Source: Kribbella italica (lineage in GTDB: Bacteria; Actinomycetota; Actinomycetes; Propionibacteriales; Kribbellaceae). From it: DNA of 64,000 nucleotides. Position 1 is the stretch's first letter, and the number at the start of each line of letters is the position of its first letter. Below, piece after piece: positions 35,538-44,172 of this stretch. The stretch covers positions 4,898,001 through 4,962,000 of the forward strand of contig NZ_JACHMY010000001.1 of the NCBI RefSeq assembly GCF_014205135.1, in the 5' to 3' direction. The position numbers and the translations under genes are program-made. The notes under the pieces were generated by a model that was given only the letters and a program-made list of their open reading frames with translations, was not told where the DNA came from and did not search any database.

Positions 35538-36370
35538 ACGGCCTTCAGGACCGTCAGCAAGCGAGCGACCTCGGCTCCGACCGCACTGCGGGCGGGGCCG
35601 AGGTACTTGCGGGTGTCGACGAGCTTCGGCTGCTCGGCCAGGATCTCGCGGACGACCCCGGTGAAGACGTTGTTCAGGTGGGTCGCGATGTTGACCTTCG
35701 TCATCCCGGCCTCGACCGCGCGGGTCAGGTCGCCGTCCGCGACGCCCGACGAACCGTGCAGCACCAGAGGAACCGGTACGGCGGCCCGCAGCTCACCGAT
35801 CAGCGCGAAGTCCAGCTCCGCGGTCCGCTCGGTCATCGCGTGCGACGACCCGACCGCCACCGCGAGCGCGTCGACACCGGTCGCCTCGGCGAAGGCGAGC
35901 GCCTCGTCCGGCCGCGTCCGCGCGCCCGGCGCGTGCACGCCGTCCTTGCCGCCGACCTCACCGATCTCGGCCTCGACGAACACCCCGTGCTCGTGGCAGA
36001 ACGCCGTCACCTCGCTGGTCGCGGCGACGTTGTCGGCGTACTCGAGCTTGGACGCGTCGAACATCACCGACGTGAAGCCGAGCGACACCGCCTCGGTGAC
36101 CAGGTCGCGGTCCATCGCGTGGTCGAGGTGCACGACGACCGGCACGCTCGCCGCGGCCGCGGCGGCCAGGGTGGCGACCCCGATCGGCTTGAGCGCGCCG
36201 TGGTACTTCACGGCGTTCTCGCTGATCTGCAGGATCACCGGCGCACCGACCTGCTCGGCCCCGGCGATCAGCGCGGTCGCGTGCTCCAGCTGGATCACGT
36301 TGAACGCGCCGACTCCACGGCCTGCTTGGGCCGCGGCCAGCACGACCTCGGCTCCGGACACCAACGGCAT
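35534..36370 (-). CDS. Class II fructose/tagatose-bisphosphate aldolase family protein
   Basis: This 278-residue zinc aldolase of the KbaY/GatY/FbaA family carries the metal and catalytic segments VVVHLDHAMD (Asp and first His), GVFVEAEIGEVGGKDG, LVLHGSSGVADGD (late His) and KVNIATHLN. It splits a ketohexose 1,6-bisphosphate into dihydroxyacetone phosphate and glyceraldehyde 3-phosphate. The operon context with a PfkB kinase and an amino-sugar deacetylase makes tagatose-1,6-bisphosphate the more interesting candidate; fructose-1,6-bisphosphate is possible. The gene is the last in the operon, 9 bases after the kinase. Confidence 0.9.
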   Translation of the reverse strand: MPLVSGAEVVLAAAQAGRGVGAFNVIQLEHATALIAGAEQVGAPVILQISENAVKYHGALKPIGVATLAAAAAASVPVVVHLDHAMDRDLVTEAVSLGFTSVMFDASKLEYADNVAATSEVTAFCHEHGVFVEAEIGEVGGKDGVHAPGARTRPDEALAFAEATGVDALAVAVGSSHAMTERTAELDFALIGELRAAVPVPLVLHGSSGVADGDLTRAVEAGMTKVNIATHLNNVFTGVVREILAEQPKLVDTRKYLGPARSAVGAEVARLLTVLKAV

Positions 36371-36379
36371 GAGCTTCTC

Positions 36380-37288
36380 CTATCGGACGACGACCCGCGG
36401 CTGCCACCGCTGGTACGCCGCGAGGTCGAGGTCACCGGCGACCGGTGTGAGGACGGCGGCGGCCGACGCGGCCACCGCGGACTGGAGGACCGTCGGCCAG
36501 TCGGGCTGGGCCGACTCGGCGATCGCGGCGGCGACGACGGCGGTGCACGCATCCCCTGCACCAGTGGGGTTTCCGGCCACGCGCTCGACCGGGTCCGCCC
36601 GCCAGACACCGGTCCGGCTCGCGGCGACCATGCCGCGCGGGCCGTCGGTGATCACGGCGGCGGTGGCTCCGAAGTCGACCAGCCGGCGGGCGCCGTCCTC
36701 TACGGACATGTCGTCGCCGAGGGCTTCGCGCAGCTCGGCCGCGTTCGAGCGAACGACCGCGCCCGCCTCGGCCGCCGCGAGCAGGGCCTTGCCGCCGGTG
36801 TCGATGACCGTCCGTACGTCGCGTTGCCAGGCGAGCGTGGCCAGCTCGGAGTACGCGTTGGCCGGCAGCCCCGGCGGAAGGCTGCCCGAGCACGCCAGTA
36901 CGCCGAGGCGCTGCCACGGCATCCGCTCGGTCAGCGCCCGCCACTCGTCGGCGGCGACCGACGGCCCGGACTCGTTGAAGATCGTGGCGTCGCCGTCGAC
37001 ACCGTTGACAATGGCAACGGTCCGCCGGGTCTCGCCCTTGATCGGCGTGAGCAGCGAGGTCAGCCCGGCGTCGAAGAGTTCCTCGGCGACCTGCTCCCCG
37101 GTGACTCCACCGACGAAGCCGAGCACCAGCACCTGGTGGCCGAGCGCCGCGGCGACGCGGGCCACGTTCACACCCTTGCCTCCGGCCCGCATCCGGACGT
37201 CGCCGACGCGGTGGCTGCCGCCGACCACGAGCTCGTCGACGGCGTACGTGACGTCGAGCGCGAGGTTGAGGGTGACGGTCCCGATCAT
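36380..37288 (-). CDS. PfkB family sugar kinase (1-phosphofructokinase / tagatose-6-phosphate kinase type)
   Basis: This 302-residue PfkB kinase of the hexose-phosphate branch begins MIGTVTLNLALDVTYAVDEL, has MRAGGKGVNVARVAAALG (substrate lid and GG motif), TVIDTGGKAL, and the catalytic NPTGAGDACTA motif with the Asp base. It phosphorylates a sugar phosphate at C1, making the bisphosphate for the adjacent aldolase. ATG 37288 overlaps the nagA stop as ATGA; the longer frame upstream is antisense. Whether it prefers tagatose-6-P or fructose-6-P/1-P cannot be read here. Confidence 0.9.
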   Translation of the reverse strand: MIGTVTLNLALDVTYAVDELVVGGSHRVGDVRMRAGGKGVNVARVAAALGHQVLVLGFVGGVTGEQVAEELFDAGLTSLLTPIKGETRRTVAIVNGVDGDATIFNESGPSVAADEWRALTERMPWQRLGVLACSGSLPPGLPANAYSELATLAWQRDVRTVIDTGGKALLAAAEAGAVVRSNAAELREALGDDMSVEDGARRLVDFGATAAVITDGPRGMVAASRTGVWRADPVERVAGNPTGAGDACTAVVAAAIAESAQPDWPTVLQSAVAASAAAVLTPVAGDLDLAAYQRWQPRVVVR

Positions 37289-38472
37289 GCGGTCTCGCCG
37301 GCCGCGCCGGCGTCGGCGGGCCGGGAAGCGTCCGCGGGCTCGCGGTTGAGCCACTCACCGCGACGCATCACCTTCTGGACGGCGTAGTCGTCGTCGAGCA
37401 CGACCAGGTCGGCGTTCTTGCCGGTCTCGATCCCGCCGACGTTGTACCAGCCGAACGCCTCGGCCGGCGTCGTCGACGCCATCCGCGACGCGTCCACCAG
37501 CGAGACCCCGGCGTTCACGGCGTTGTGGTAGGCAACGTCCATCGTCAGCGTACTGCCCGCGATCGAGTGCGCGCCGTGCGCCAGCGTGGCCAGCCCGTCC
37601 TTCACGTCGACCTCGAGGCTGCCCAGCTGGTAGCGCCCGTTGGGCATGCCGGTGGCGACCATCGCGTCGGTGATCAGCGCGATCCGGTTCACCCCGGCCG
37701 CGGCCAGCGCGACGCGGACCACCTGCGGATCCAGGTGCATGCCGTCGTTGATCACCTCGAGCAGCAGCCGCGGATCGTTGAGCGCGGCACCGACCGGTCC
37801 GGGGTCGCGGTGGTGGAACGGCCGCATCCCGTTGAACAGGTGGGTCGCGACCGTCGCCCCGGCGTCCGCCCCGGCGATCATCTGCTCGTACGTCGCGTCG
37901 GTGTGCCCGAGCGCGGCGACCACACCGGCGTCGACGACCTGGCGGATCGCGTCCAGCCCGTGCTCCAGCTCCGGCGCGATCGTCACCATCTTCACCGCGT
38001 CGCTGAGCACCTTGGCGACGTCACCCTCGACCGGGTCGCGCAGCAGGGTCGGCTCGTGCGCGCCGCAACGCGCCGCGGACAGGAACGGGCCCTCCAGGTG
38101 AACGCCCGCGATCACGCCGTCGGTGACCAGGTCGGCCAGGCAGGCGGTCTGCGACACGAGCTCGTCGAGCGGGCCGGTGACCAGGCTGGCCATCGTCGTC
38201 GTGGTCCCGTGCCCGGCGTGGTAGGCGGCGACCTTGCGCGCCTGCTCCGGATCGGTCGTCGAGTACGTCGAGCCGCCACCACCGTGGGTGTGGATGTCGA
38301 CGAACCCCGGCACGACCGTGGTGTCGCCGAGGTCCTGCGGCCGCAGCCCGTCGGCCGGCATCCCCTCGGACCGGCGGCCGAAGGCGAGGATGTCGCCGTC
38401 CTCGATCTGGATCCAGGCACTCTCCAGGACGTCGTCCGGCGTCACCAGCCGGCCCACCTTGTACGTCGTCAT
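37285..38472 (-). CDS. nagA: N-acetylglucosamine/galactosamine-6-phosphate deacetylase
   Basis: This 395-residue amidohydrolase-superfamily enzyme has the metal motif HTHGGGG (H61, H63), the metal-binding glutamate in GVHLEGPF, histidines in LGHTDA and THLFNGM, and the catalytic Asp in ITDAM. It removes the acetyl group from an N-acetylhexosamine 6-phosphate. Neighbours are a ROK sugar kinase upstream and a PfkB kinase plus aldolase downstream, all overlapping or nearly so. No glucosamine-6-P deaminase (NagB) or AgaS isomerase lies in the cluster, so the next step is encoded elsewhere. AgaA (galactosamine) is an alternative name. Confidence 0.92.
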   Translation of the reverse strand: MTTYKVGRLVTPDDVLESAWIQIEDGDILAFGRRSEGMPADGLRPQDLGDTTVVPGFVDIHTHGGGGSTYSTTDPEQARKVAAYHAGHGTTTTMASLVTGPLDELVSQTACLADLVTDGVIAGVHLEGPFLSAARCGAHEPTLLRDPVEGDVAKVLSDAVKMVTIAPELEHGLDAIRQVVDAGVVAALGHTDATYEQMIAGADAGATVATHLFNGMRPFHHRDPGPVGAALNDPRLLLEVINDGMHLDPQVVRVALAAAGVNRIALITDAMVATGMPNGRYQLGSLEVDVKDGLATLAHGAHSIAGSTLTMDVAYHNAVNAGVSLVDASRMASTTPAEAFGWYNVGGIETGKNADLVVLDDDYAVQKVMRRGEWLNREPADASRPADAGAAGETA

Positions 38473-39422
38473 TCGGTCGGTTCTCCGCTCTCGTCCACAG
38501 TCACACGGTCCCAGGCCAGCAGCGCGGCACCGAGGCAGCCGGCCTCTTCACCGAGCTCCGCGGCGACGATCTCCGGCTCGCGCTGGAACGTCAGCCGCTC
38601 GTGCACCCCGGCCCGCAGCGGCGCGAGCAGGGTCTCGCCCGCTCCGACCAGCCCGCCGCCGATCGCGATCCGGGTCGGCGCCACCAGTGTCGTGTAGAGC
38701 ACGAGCGCGTCGATCAGCGCGGCCTGCGCCTCCGCCCACACGATCGCGGCGTCGGCGTCGCCATCGGCCAGGAGCTCCAGGACCTCGCGGGCCCCGTCGA
38801 CGACGCGACCCGTGCGCGCGCCGTACCGGCGAGCGAGGGCGGCCGCCGAGGCGACCGTCTCCAGGCAGCCGTACTGGCCGCAGGCGCACAGCTCGGCGGC
38901 CTCGCCGTGCACGAACCGGGTGTGGCCGAGCTCACCGGCGTACCCGTCGCCGCTGACCAGGGAGCCGTCGACGACCATCGCGGCGGCAATGCCGGTGCCG
39001 AGCGGGAGGAAGAGCGAGTTCGTGGTGCCTCGGAGGGCGCCCTGGCGCAGCTCGGCGTAGCCGCCGGCGCGGACGTCGTGGGCGAGGTGCACCTGGTGGT
39101 CGGGCCCGAGCGCGGCCTGGATCTCGGCGCGGACCGGGGTGTTCACCCAGAGCAGGTTCTCGGCGCTGACCGTGCCGTGCCCGGCGTCGATGATGCCCGG
39201 TACGACGACGCCGACCGCGCGCACGTGGTGCCCGTCGGCGGCGGCCTTCTGGCTCAGCTCGACGACGGTTTCCAGCAGCGCGTCGAGCACGGCACGAGCA
39301 CCAGCGTCCCGGGGTGTCGTCCTGGTCTCCCGGTGCAGCACGGCACCGTCGGCGGCGACCAGGCCACACTTCATCCGGGTTCCACCGAGATCGACGGCAA
39401 CCACGACTTCACAGGGCTCCAC
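38469..39422 (-). CDS. ROK family sugar kinase
   Basis: This 317-residue protein has the ATP phosphate loop DLGGTRMKCG (11-20), GELGH at about 163-167, and the ROK zinc motif CACGQYGCLE (C179, C181, C186 with His167). It has no N-terminal DNA-binding domain, so it is a kinase rather than a NagC-type repressor. It should phosphorylate an N-acetylhexosamine for the deacetylase whose start it overlaps (ATGA). GTG 39422 is preceded by a CATAAT -10-like box only 8 bases away and no ribosome site, pointing to a leaderless message. Confidence 0.92.
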   Translation of the reverse strand: MEPCEVVVAVDLGGTRMKCGLVAADGAVLHRETRTTPRDAGARAVLDALLETVVELSQKAAADGHHVRAVGVVVPGIIDAGHGTVSAENLLWVNTPVRAEIQAALGPDHQVHLAHDVRAGGYAELRQGALRGTTNSLFLPLGTGIAAAMVVDGSLVSGDGYAGELGHTRFVHGEAAELCACGQYGCLETVASAAALARRYGARTGRVVDGAREVLELLADGDADAAIVWAEAQAALIDALVLYTTLVAPTRIAIGGGLVGAGETLLAPLRAGVHERLTFQREPEIVAAELGEEAGCLGAALLAWDRVTVDESGEPTE

Positions 39423-39430
39423 GGAGCGCC

Positions 39431-39458
39431 ATTATGCAGCGTTACCCAGGGGTTCGAA
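39431..39458 (-). promoter_or_regulatory. Candidate leaderless promoter of the amino-sugar operon
   Basis: Minus strand: CATAAT at 39436-39431, with TTCGAA 16 bases upstream (39458-39453) as a weak -35. The GTG start of the kinase follows CATAAT after 8 bases. A partial DasR-like half-site (AGTGGTCC) lies further upstream near 39490-39500, but a full dre site is not present. Confidence 0.3.
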
Positions 39459-39527
39459 CATCCGTGAGCAGTTGATGGACAGTATTCGCCGGACCACTTG
39501 GCCTACTGGCCCGCCGCTTTCCAGCGC

Positions 39528-39545
39528 TACGACGGGCCCGTCGTA
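39528..39545. terminator. 18-bp GC-rich palindrome after the tetR gene
   Basis: TACGACGGGCCCGTCGTA lies 5 bases beyond the tetR stop and is perfectly self-complementary. It may end tetR transcription or serve as a protein site; without a loop or T-run neither is certain. Confidence 0.35.
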
Positions 39546-39549
39546 CGGG

Positions 39550-40179
39550 TCAGGCGCGCAGGCCGCGGTCGAAGGCGGCCACCAGGAAGGCGATCAGGTT
39601 CTCGGCCAACCTACTGGCGTCGTCGACGTCCTCGGTGCCCGGGGCCCGCGACAGCGCCTGCGACTGGTGCAGCGCGAGCAGACCGAGCATGTTGACGTAG
39701 CCGAACGCGACCGACTCCGGCGCCGCGCGCGGCAGCGCCTGCTGCAGGGCCGCCAGGTAGCGGGCCTCGACCGGGTCCGCCTCCGCGGCGTACAGCTCCC
39801 GGATCCGCCGGCTCGGGTCGAACGCGACCCGCCCGATGAACCGGGCCACGATCGCGCCGCGCTCCCCCCGGCGCAGGACGAGGTCCAGCCCGGGTTCGAT
39901 GAAGGCCCGGATCAGCTGCTCGGCGGACGGCTGCCCGGTCGCCTCCAGCTGGTCGAGCCGGCGACGCCGTTCGGTGTTGACCGGTGCCATCGCGCGCGCC
40001 ACCGCGGCCCGCAGCAGGGCCTCCTTCGAGCCGAAGTGGTAGTTCACCGCCGCGATGTTCGCCGCCGCGGCGACCGTGATCGCGCGCAGTGACGTTCCTT
40101 CGTAGCCGCCCTCGCCGAACCGCTGCTCGGCGATGTTGAGCAACCGTTCCCGGGTCGATTCCACGGGTGGTGTGTCCAC
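39550..40179 (-). CDS. TetR family transcriptional regulator
   Basis: This 209-residue repressor has the helix-turn-helix TSLRAITVAAAANIAAVNYHFGSKEALLRAAV and a helical domain resembling the TetR_C type used by CerR/NemR-like regulators. GTG 40179 follows AAGGAGAA by about 6 bases; the frame upstream of it is not family-like. It is divergent from a hotdog-like protein gene, and the TTCAAACG-GA-CGTTTGAA palindrome between them is the obvious operator. Confidence 0.9.
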   Translation of the reverse strand: MDTPPVESTRERLLNIAEQRFGEGGYEGTSLRAITVAAAANIAAVNYHFGSKEALLRAAVARAMAPVNTERRRRLDQLEATGQPSAEQLIRAFIEPGLDLVLRRGERGAIVARFIGRVAFDPSRRIRELYAAEADPVEARYLAALQQALPRAAPESVAFGYVNMLGLLALHQSQALSRAPGTEDVDDASRLAENLIAFLVAAFDRGLRA

Positions 40180-40256
40180 AGAGTTCTCCTTCCCCCCGGC
40201 CACCGCTCGCCCAGGCACCCCACCTGCTCACGCGCCGTAGCCTGCAGTCAGCATAG

Positions 40257-40274
40257 TTCAAACGGACGTTTGAA
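40257..40274. promoter_or_regulatory. TetR operator TTCAAACG-GA-CGTTTGAA
   Basis: Perfect 8-bp arms flank a 2-base centre. The site lies between the divergent tetR (start 40179) and the gene at 40406. The rest of this 226-base gap shows nothing else clear. Confidence 0.75.
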
Positions 40275-40405
40275 TGAGAGTGGTCGGACCAGTAAATCTT
40301 CCCGAACGCGGGAAAACCCTTCACTTTGCAGATCCACGGGCCGGATTCGGGCCGTTCCGGGACCGCCCGTCCCACAGATCGGACATCCGATTAAGGTCGG
40401 TGGGC

Positions 40406-41137
40406 ATGAGTGCGCACGAGGTGCTGCGGATCGAACGGCGGTTCCGGGGGCCGGACAAGTCCGCGAACGGCGGCTACACGGCCGGTCTGGTCGGGACCCG
40501 CCTGGGCGCGTCCGACGACACCGTCCCGCAGGTGACCCTGCGGATGCCGCCGCCGCTCAAGACCGACCTCGACCTGACCGTCTCCGAGGACAGCGCGTTC
40601 CTGCGCGCACCTGGCGACACCGTGGTCGCGGAGGCGGAGCTCGTGCCCGCCGACGTCCTCGGCGACGCGGTGATCGACCCGGTCCAGTACGACGAAGCGC
40701 TCGCCGCCGAAGCGTCGTACCGGGGTCTGCAGAACCACCCCTTCCCTGGTTGCTACGCCTGCGGCCCGGACAACAAACACGGCCTGCACCTGCGGCCCGG
40801 ACTGCTCGGCGACGCCCGGACCGCCTGCACCTGGACGCCCGCGGCCGAGCTGGCCGGCAAGCGTGACCTGGTCGCGCCGGTCCATCTGTGGGCGGCGCTC
40901 GACTGCCCCGGCGGCTGGAGCATCGACCTGGACGGGCGGCCCTCGGTGCTCGGCCAGATGACCGCCTGCGTCGACGCCCGGCCGCAGGTCGACGAGCCCT
41001 GCGTGATCATGGGCCGCAACCTCGGCGAGTCCGGCCGCAAGACCTTCACCGCCACCACGCTGTACGACTCCGACGGCCGCATCCTGGCCCGCGCCCGGCA
41101 CACCTGGATCGCCGTCGACCCGAGCCTGTTCAACTAG
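40406..41137 (+). CDS. Thioesterase/hotdog-superfamily-like protein
   Basis: This 243-residue protein resembles uncharacterised actinobacterial hotdog-fold, acyl-CoA thioesterase-like proteins. The N-terminal half (RRFRGPDKSANGGYTAGLVG) and the C-terminal half (GCYACGPDNKHGLHLRP, then VHLWAALDCPGGW) look like two related hotdog repeats. The CYACGP segment with two cysteines is characteristic. ATG 40406 is used because the upstream frame passes through the operator. It is the likely target of the divergent TetR. The substrate is unknown and the assignment is by general resemblance. Confidence 0.65.
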   Translation: MSAHEVLRIERRFRGPDKSANGGYTAGLVGTRLGASDDTVPQVTLRMPPPLKTDLDLTVSEDSAFLRAPGDTVVAEAELVPADVLGDAVIDPVQYDEALAAEASYRGLQNHPFPGCYACGPDNKHGLHLRPGLLGDARTACTWTPAAELAGKRDLVAPVHLWAALDCPGGWSIDLDGRPSVLGQMTACVDARPQVDEPCVIMGRNLGESGRKTFTATTLYDSDGRILARARHTWIAVDPSLFN

Positions 41138-42031
41138 CGGTCAGCACGAAGTTCGGTGAGACCTGCCAGGCGAGCGGGCGGCCGGCGTACGTGAAGCGGG
41201 GCCGCGAACGACGCGACCACCCGCGGCCGGGTCAGCGTCGTCACCGACTTGCTGATCGCTCCCAGCCCGAGGCCGCCGTCAGCGAAGCGATCCGGTACGA
41301 CGACCCGGTACTCCCTGGTCCCCCACGCAACCGGCGCGAACCGGAACGCACCGGCGATCTGGACCGTACCGACGACGTACCAGGGCGACGCCGCGTTCGC
41401 CCGTGCCTGCAGCGCGACCGGCCGGGGCTGCTGACCGACAGGCCCCGGCGAGCAGCCGTCCAGGTCGCACCTGCGCCCGGTCCGCACGAACGATCCGCTG
41501 ATCACCGTCGCCTGCCCGTACGTCGTACTGGCCGGGATCGTGACGCTGGGCAGTGCTCCGCCGTCGATGTCGAGGCTGGTCCACGCCGGTGCGCCGGACC
41601 ACTCGTTGTAGTCCCGGACGCCGACGTTGATCGGTGGTGCGTCCGGCGTGGTGAAGGTCGCTGTGGTCGCCGGTCCGGTCTGGGAGACGGCGGTCCACTC
41701 GACGTAGTTCGGCTTGCTCGCGAACACCTGGTAGCGGTGCGGACCTACCGGGAGGTCGAGCGCGTCACCCGGGTTCGGGTCGACCGGGTCGGGCCCGGAG
41801 TGCCAGGTCATCGTGAAGGTCTTGCTGCCCGGTACGGCGGCCAACTGGTCGATCGCGATCACCCCGCGCTGCAGGGTGTCGAAGGGCGCGGACAGCGCGG
41901 CCGGGCTGGTGGTCGAGGCTCCGGACGAGGTGACGTACACCGACATCCGCACCGACGTGCTCGCGAGGAACTCGGAGACCGGTCGTCGACTGGTTCGGCG
42001 CACCCGCCACTGTCAGCGCGACTCTGCGCAC
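41134..42031 (-). pseudogene. Decayed or frameshifted Thr/Ala-rich beta-sandwich-like protein
   Basis: The frame 42003-41134 encodes a Ser/Thr/Pro-rich, beta-strand-rich protein (TMTWHSGPDPVDPNPG, PINVGVRDYNEWSG, REYRVVVPDRFADGG) that looks like a cell-surface Ig-like or bacterial repeat domain, but it lacks a signal peptide. A GTG at 42031 with GGGAGGTGG before it opens another frame (MRRVALTVAGAPNQSTT) that would join smoothly if one G near 41986 were removed. At the other end the annotated tail is Arg-rich (LHVRRPPARLAG), while the next frame reads RFTYAGRPLAWQVSPNFVLTAS, far more protein-like, and stops at 41130. Two frame problems in one short gene suggest a decaying fragment or base-call errors. 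Confidence 0.55.
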
Positions 42032-42129
42032 AGGACCCACCTCCCACTGATTACCGGTTACGAACTAGATGCGGGCGGGCAGGCGGAAGTTACCGATCGG
42101 CGCCGCGGACGGGTGATATGCAAGGGAGC

Positions 42130-43548
42130 ATGGAGACGACGGACTACGACCTGATCGTGCTGGGCGCCGGAGCTGTCGGCGAGAACGTGGCGGACCGCGC
42201 CGTGCAGGGTGGGCTGACGGTCGCGCTGGTCGAGAGCGAGCTGGTCGGCGGCGAGTGCTCTTACTGGGCCTGCATGCCGTCGAAGGCGCTGCTCCGGCCG
42301 GGCCAGGCGTTGCGCGCCGCGCAGAACGTCGCGGGCGCGGCCCAGGCCGTGACCGGCAAGCTCGACGTCCAGGCCGTGCTCGACCGGCGGAACTCGTTCG
42401 CGAGCAACTGGGACGACGCCGGGCAGGTCAAGTGGGTCGAGGGCGCCGGCATCACGCTGGTCCGCGGCCACGCGCGGTTCAGCGGGCCGAAGCAGGTCAC
42501 GGTCACCGGACCGGACGGCGGTACGACGGTGCTCACGGCCCGGCACGCGGTCACGGTCGCGACCGGCTCCGACCCGGTGATCCCGGGCATCGAGGGTCTG
42601 GCCGAGGCGAACCCGTGGGCCAGCCGCGAGATCACCAGCGCGAAGTCGGTACCGGGCCGGCTGGTGATCATCGGCGGCGGAACGGTCGCGGTCGAGATGG
42701 CCACGGCGTACGCCGGGTTCGGCTCCGAGGTGACGGTGATCGTGCGCGGGAAGGTGCTGTCGCAGCTGGAGCCGTTCGCGGGCGAGCTGGTCGTGGAGTC
42801 GCTGCGGGAGTTCGGCGCGACCGTGCTGCTCGACACCGCGACCACCACGGTCACCCGCTCCGGCGGCACGGTGTCGGTGGAGACCGCGGACGGGCAGACG
42901 ATCGAGGCCGACGAGATCGTCGTCGCGACCGGCCGCAAGCCGCGGACCGACGACCTGGGCCTCGACACGATCGGCCTGACGCCCGGCGACTGGCTGCCGA
43001 CCGACGACACGATGCTGGTCGAGGGGTTCGACTGGCTCTACGCGGTCGGCGACGTGACGAACCGGGCGCTGCTGACGCACCAGGGCAAGTACCAGGCCCG
43101 CGCGGCCGGTGACGTGATCGCCGCTCGCGCGAACGGCAAGCCGGTGGCGGACAAGCCGTGGGGCACGCACGTCGCGACGGCCGACCACGAGGCCGTGCCG
43201 CAGGTGACGTTCACCGATCCCGAGGTCGCCTCGATCGGGCACACCGAGAAGACCGCCCGCGAGGCCGGCTACAACACGCGGACCGTCGACTACGAGCTCG
43301 GCAACGTGGCCGGCGCGAGCGTCCGGCAGGACGGGTACAAAGGCAAGGCACGGATGATCGTGGACGAGGACCGCAAGGTGATCCTCGGTGTCACGTTCGT
43401 CGGGCCCGAGGTCAGCGACCTGCTGCAGGCCGCGACGCTCGCGGTGGTCGGCGAGATCCCGCTGGACCGGCTGTGGCACGCCGTCCCGGCGTACCCGACG
43501 GTGAACGAGATCTGGCTGCGCCTGCTGGAGACCTACGGCCGTCCCTAG
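42130..43548 (+). CDS. FAD-dependent pyridine nucleotide-disulfide oxidoreductase (lipoamide dehydrogenase/mercuric reductase-like)
   Basis: This 472-residue flavoprotein has FAD motif LIVLGAGAVGENVADRA, the redox disulfide motif GGECSYWACMPSKALLRP (Cys-x4-Cys as in the family, but SYWA instead of the usual LNVG), and a second nucleotide site VIIGGGTVAVEMA. It also has the FAD-closing WLYAVGDVT and C-terminal interface LWHAVPAYPTVNEIW with the catalytic His. It should pass electrons from NAD(P)H to a disulfide or metal/quinone substrate. ATG 42130 is annotated; ATG 42118 is possible since the AAGGGAG site is very close to 42130. No dehydrogenase-complex genes are nearby. Confidence 0.9.
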   Translation: METTDYDLIVLGAGAVGENVADRAVQGGLTVALVESELVGGECSYWACMPSKALLRPGQALRAAQNVAGAAQAVTGKLDVQAVLDRRNSFASNWDDAGQVKWVEGAGITLVRGHARFSGPKQVTVTGPDGGTTVLTARHAVTVATGSDPVIPGIEGLAEANPWASREITSAKSVPGRLVIIGGGTVAVEMATAYAGFGSEVTVIVRGKVLSQLEPFAGELVVESLREFGATVLLDTATTTVTRSGGTVSVETADGQTIEADEIVVATGRKPRTDDLGLDTIGLTPGDWLPTDDTMLVEGFDWLYAVGDVTNRALLTHQGKYQARAAGDVIAARANGKPVADKPWGTHVATADHEAVPQVTFTDPEVASIGHTEKTAREAGYNTRTVDYELGNVAGASVRQDGYKGKARMIVDEDRKVILGVTFVGPEVSDLLQAATLAVVGEIPLDRLWHAVPAYPTVNEIWLRLLETYGRP

Positions 43549-44168
43549 CGGGTGCGGGCGGCGTGGGCCCGGACCTTGGCGCGGTTGCCGCAGGTCGCCA
43601 TCGAGCACCAGCGACGGCGACCGCGGGCGTCGAGGAAGAGCCAGCCGCAGGCGTCGCCCGGGCAGCGCCGGACGTGGACGCGCGACGAGCCGGTGAGCAG
43701 GTCGGCGGCCAGCAGGGCCAGGTGGTCCAGCGGGAGGTTGAGATCCTCCGGGAGGTCCCAGTTCGCGCTGAGGCCGTGCAGGGTCGGCATCGGCAGCAGC
43801 CGCCGGTGCGCGGTGGCGCGGGCGATCACCCGCTCCACCGCGGCGAACGACGACGTCGCGGTGGAGTCGGTCAGTACGTCGTACAGGTCGGCCCTGAACT
43901 CCAGCGCCGCCTCGAACCGCCGGGCCGCGTCGGTCGGGCGGCCGGCGGCCTGCTCGATCAGCCGGAAGACTCCGGCGTCGGAGAGCAGGCCGACGTACCC
44001 GGTCCAGATCACCAGCGTCTCGAAGCTGGTCAGCCACTCCGTGCGGGCCGGCCCGCGGTCGGTCCAGTCCGACCGGGTGTTGAGGAAGTCCAGGACGGGA
44101 TCCGCGCCGACCGGTTTCGGCAGCACGACGCCCTGGACGAGCTCGAGGTGGGACGGCAGCGCGGACAT
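43545..44168 (-). CDS. CGNR zinc finger / ABATE domain protein
   Basis: This 207-residue regulator-like protein of the actinobacterial ABATE-CGNR family has an N-terminal domain (DPVLDFLNTRSDW, then TAWLTSFETL-like helices). The C-terminal treble-clef zinc finger (CPGDACGWLFLDARGRRRWCSMATCGNRAKVRAH) has cysteines at about 171, 176, 190 and 195. It probably binds nucleic acid and controls transcription. Its stop shares CTAG with the neighbouring FAD enzyme on the opposite strand. It ends just after the SPFH-like operon begins, with no obvious partner. Confidence 0.9.
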   Translation of the reverse strand: MSALPSHLELVQGVVLPKPVGADPVLDFLNTRSDWTDRGPARTEWLTSFETLVIWTGYVGLLSDAGVFRLIEQAAGRPTDAARRFEAALEFRADLYDVLTDSTATSSFAAVERVIARATAHRRLLPMPTLHGLSANWDLPEDLNLPLDHLALLAADLLTGSSRVHVRRCPGDACGWLFLDARGRRRWCSMATCGNRAKVRAHAARTR

Positions 44169-44172
44169 CGGG

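Noticed and set aside
39480-39510. DasR (dre) operator upstream of the amino-sugar operon
   Set aside because: Only one half-site (AGTGGTCC) is present; the full 16-bp palindrome is not.
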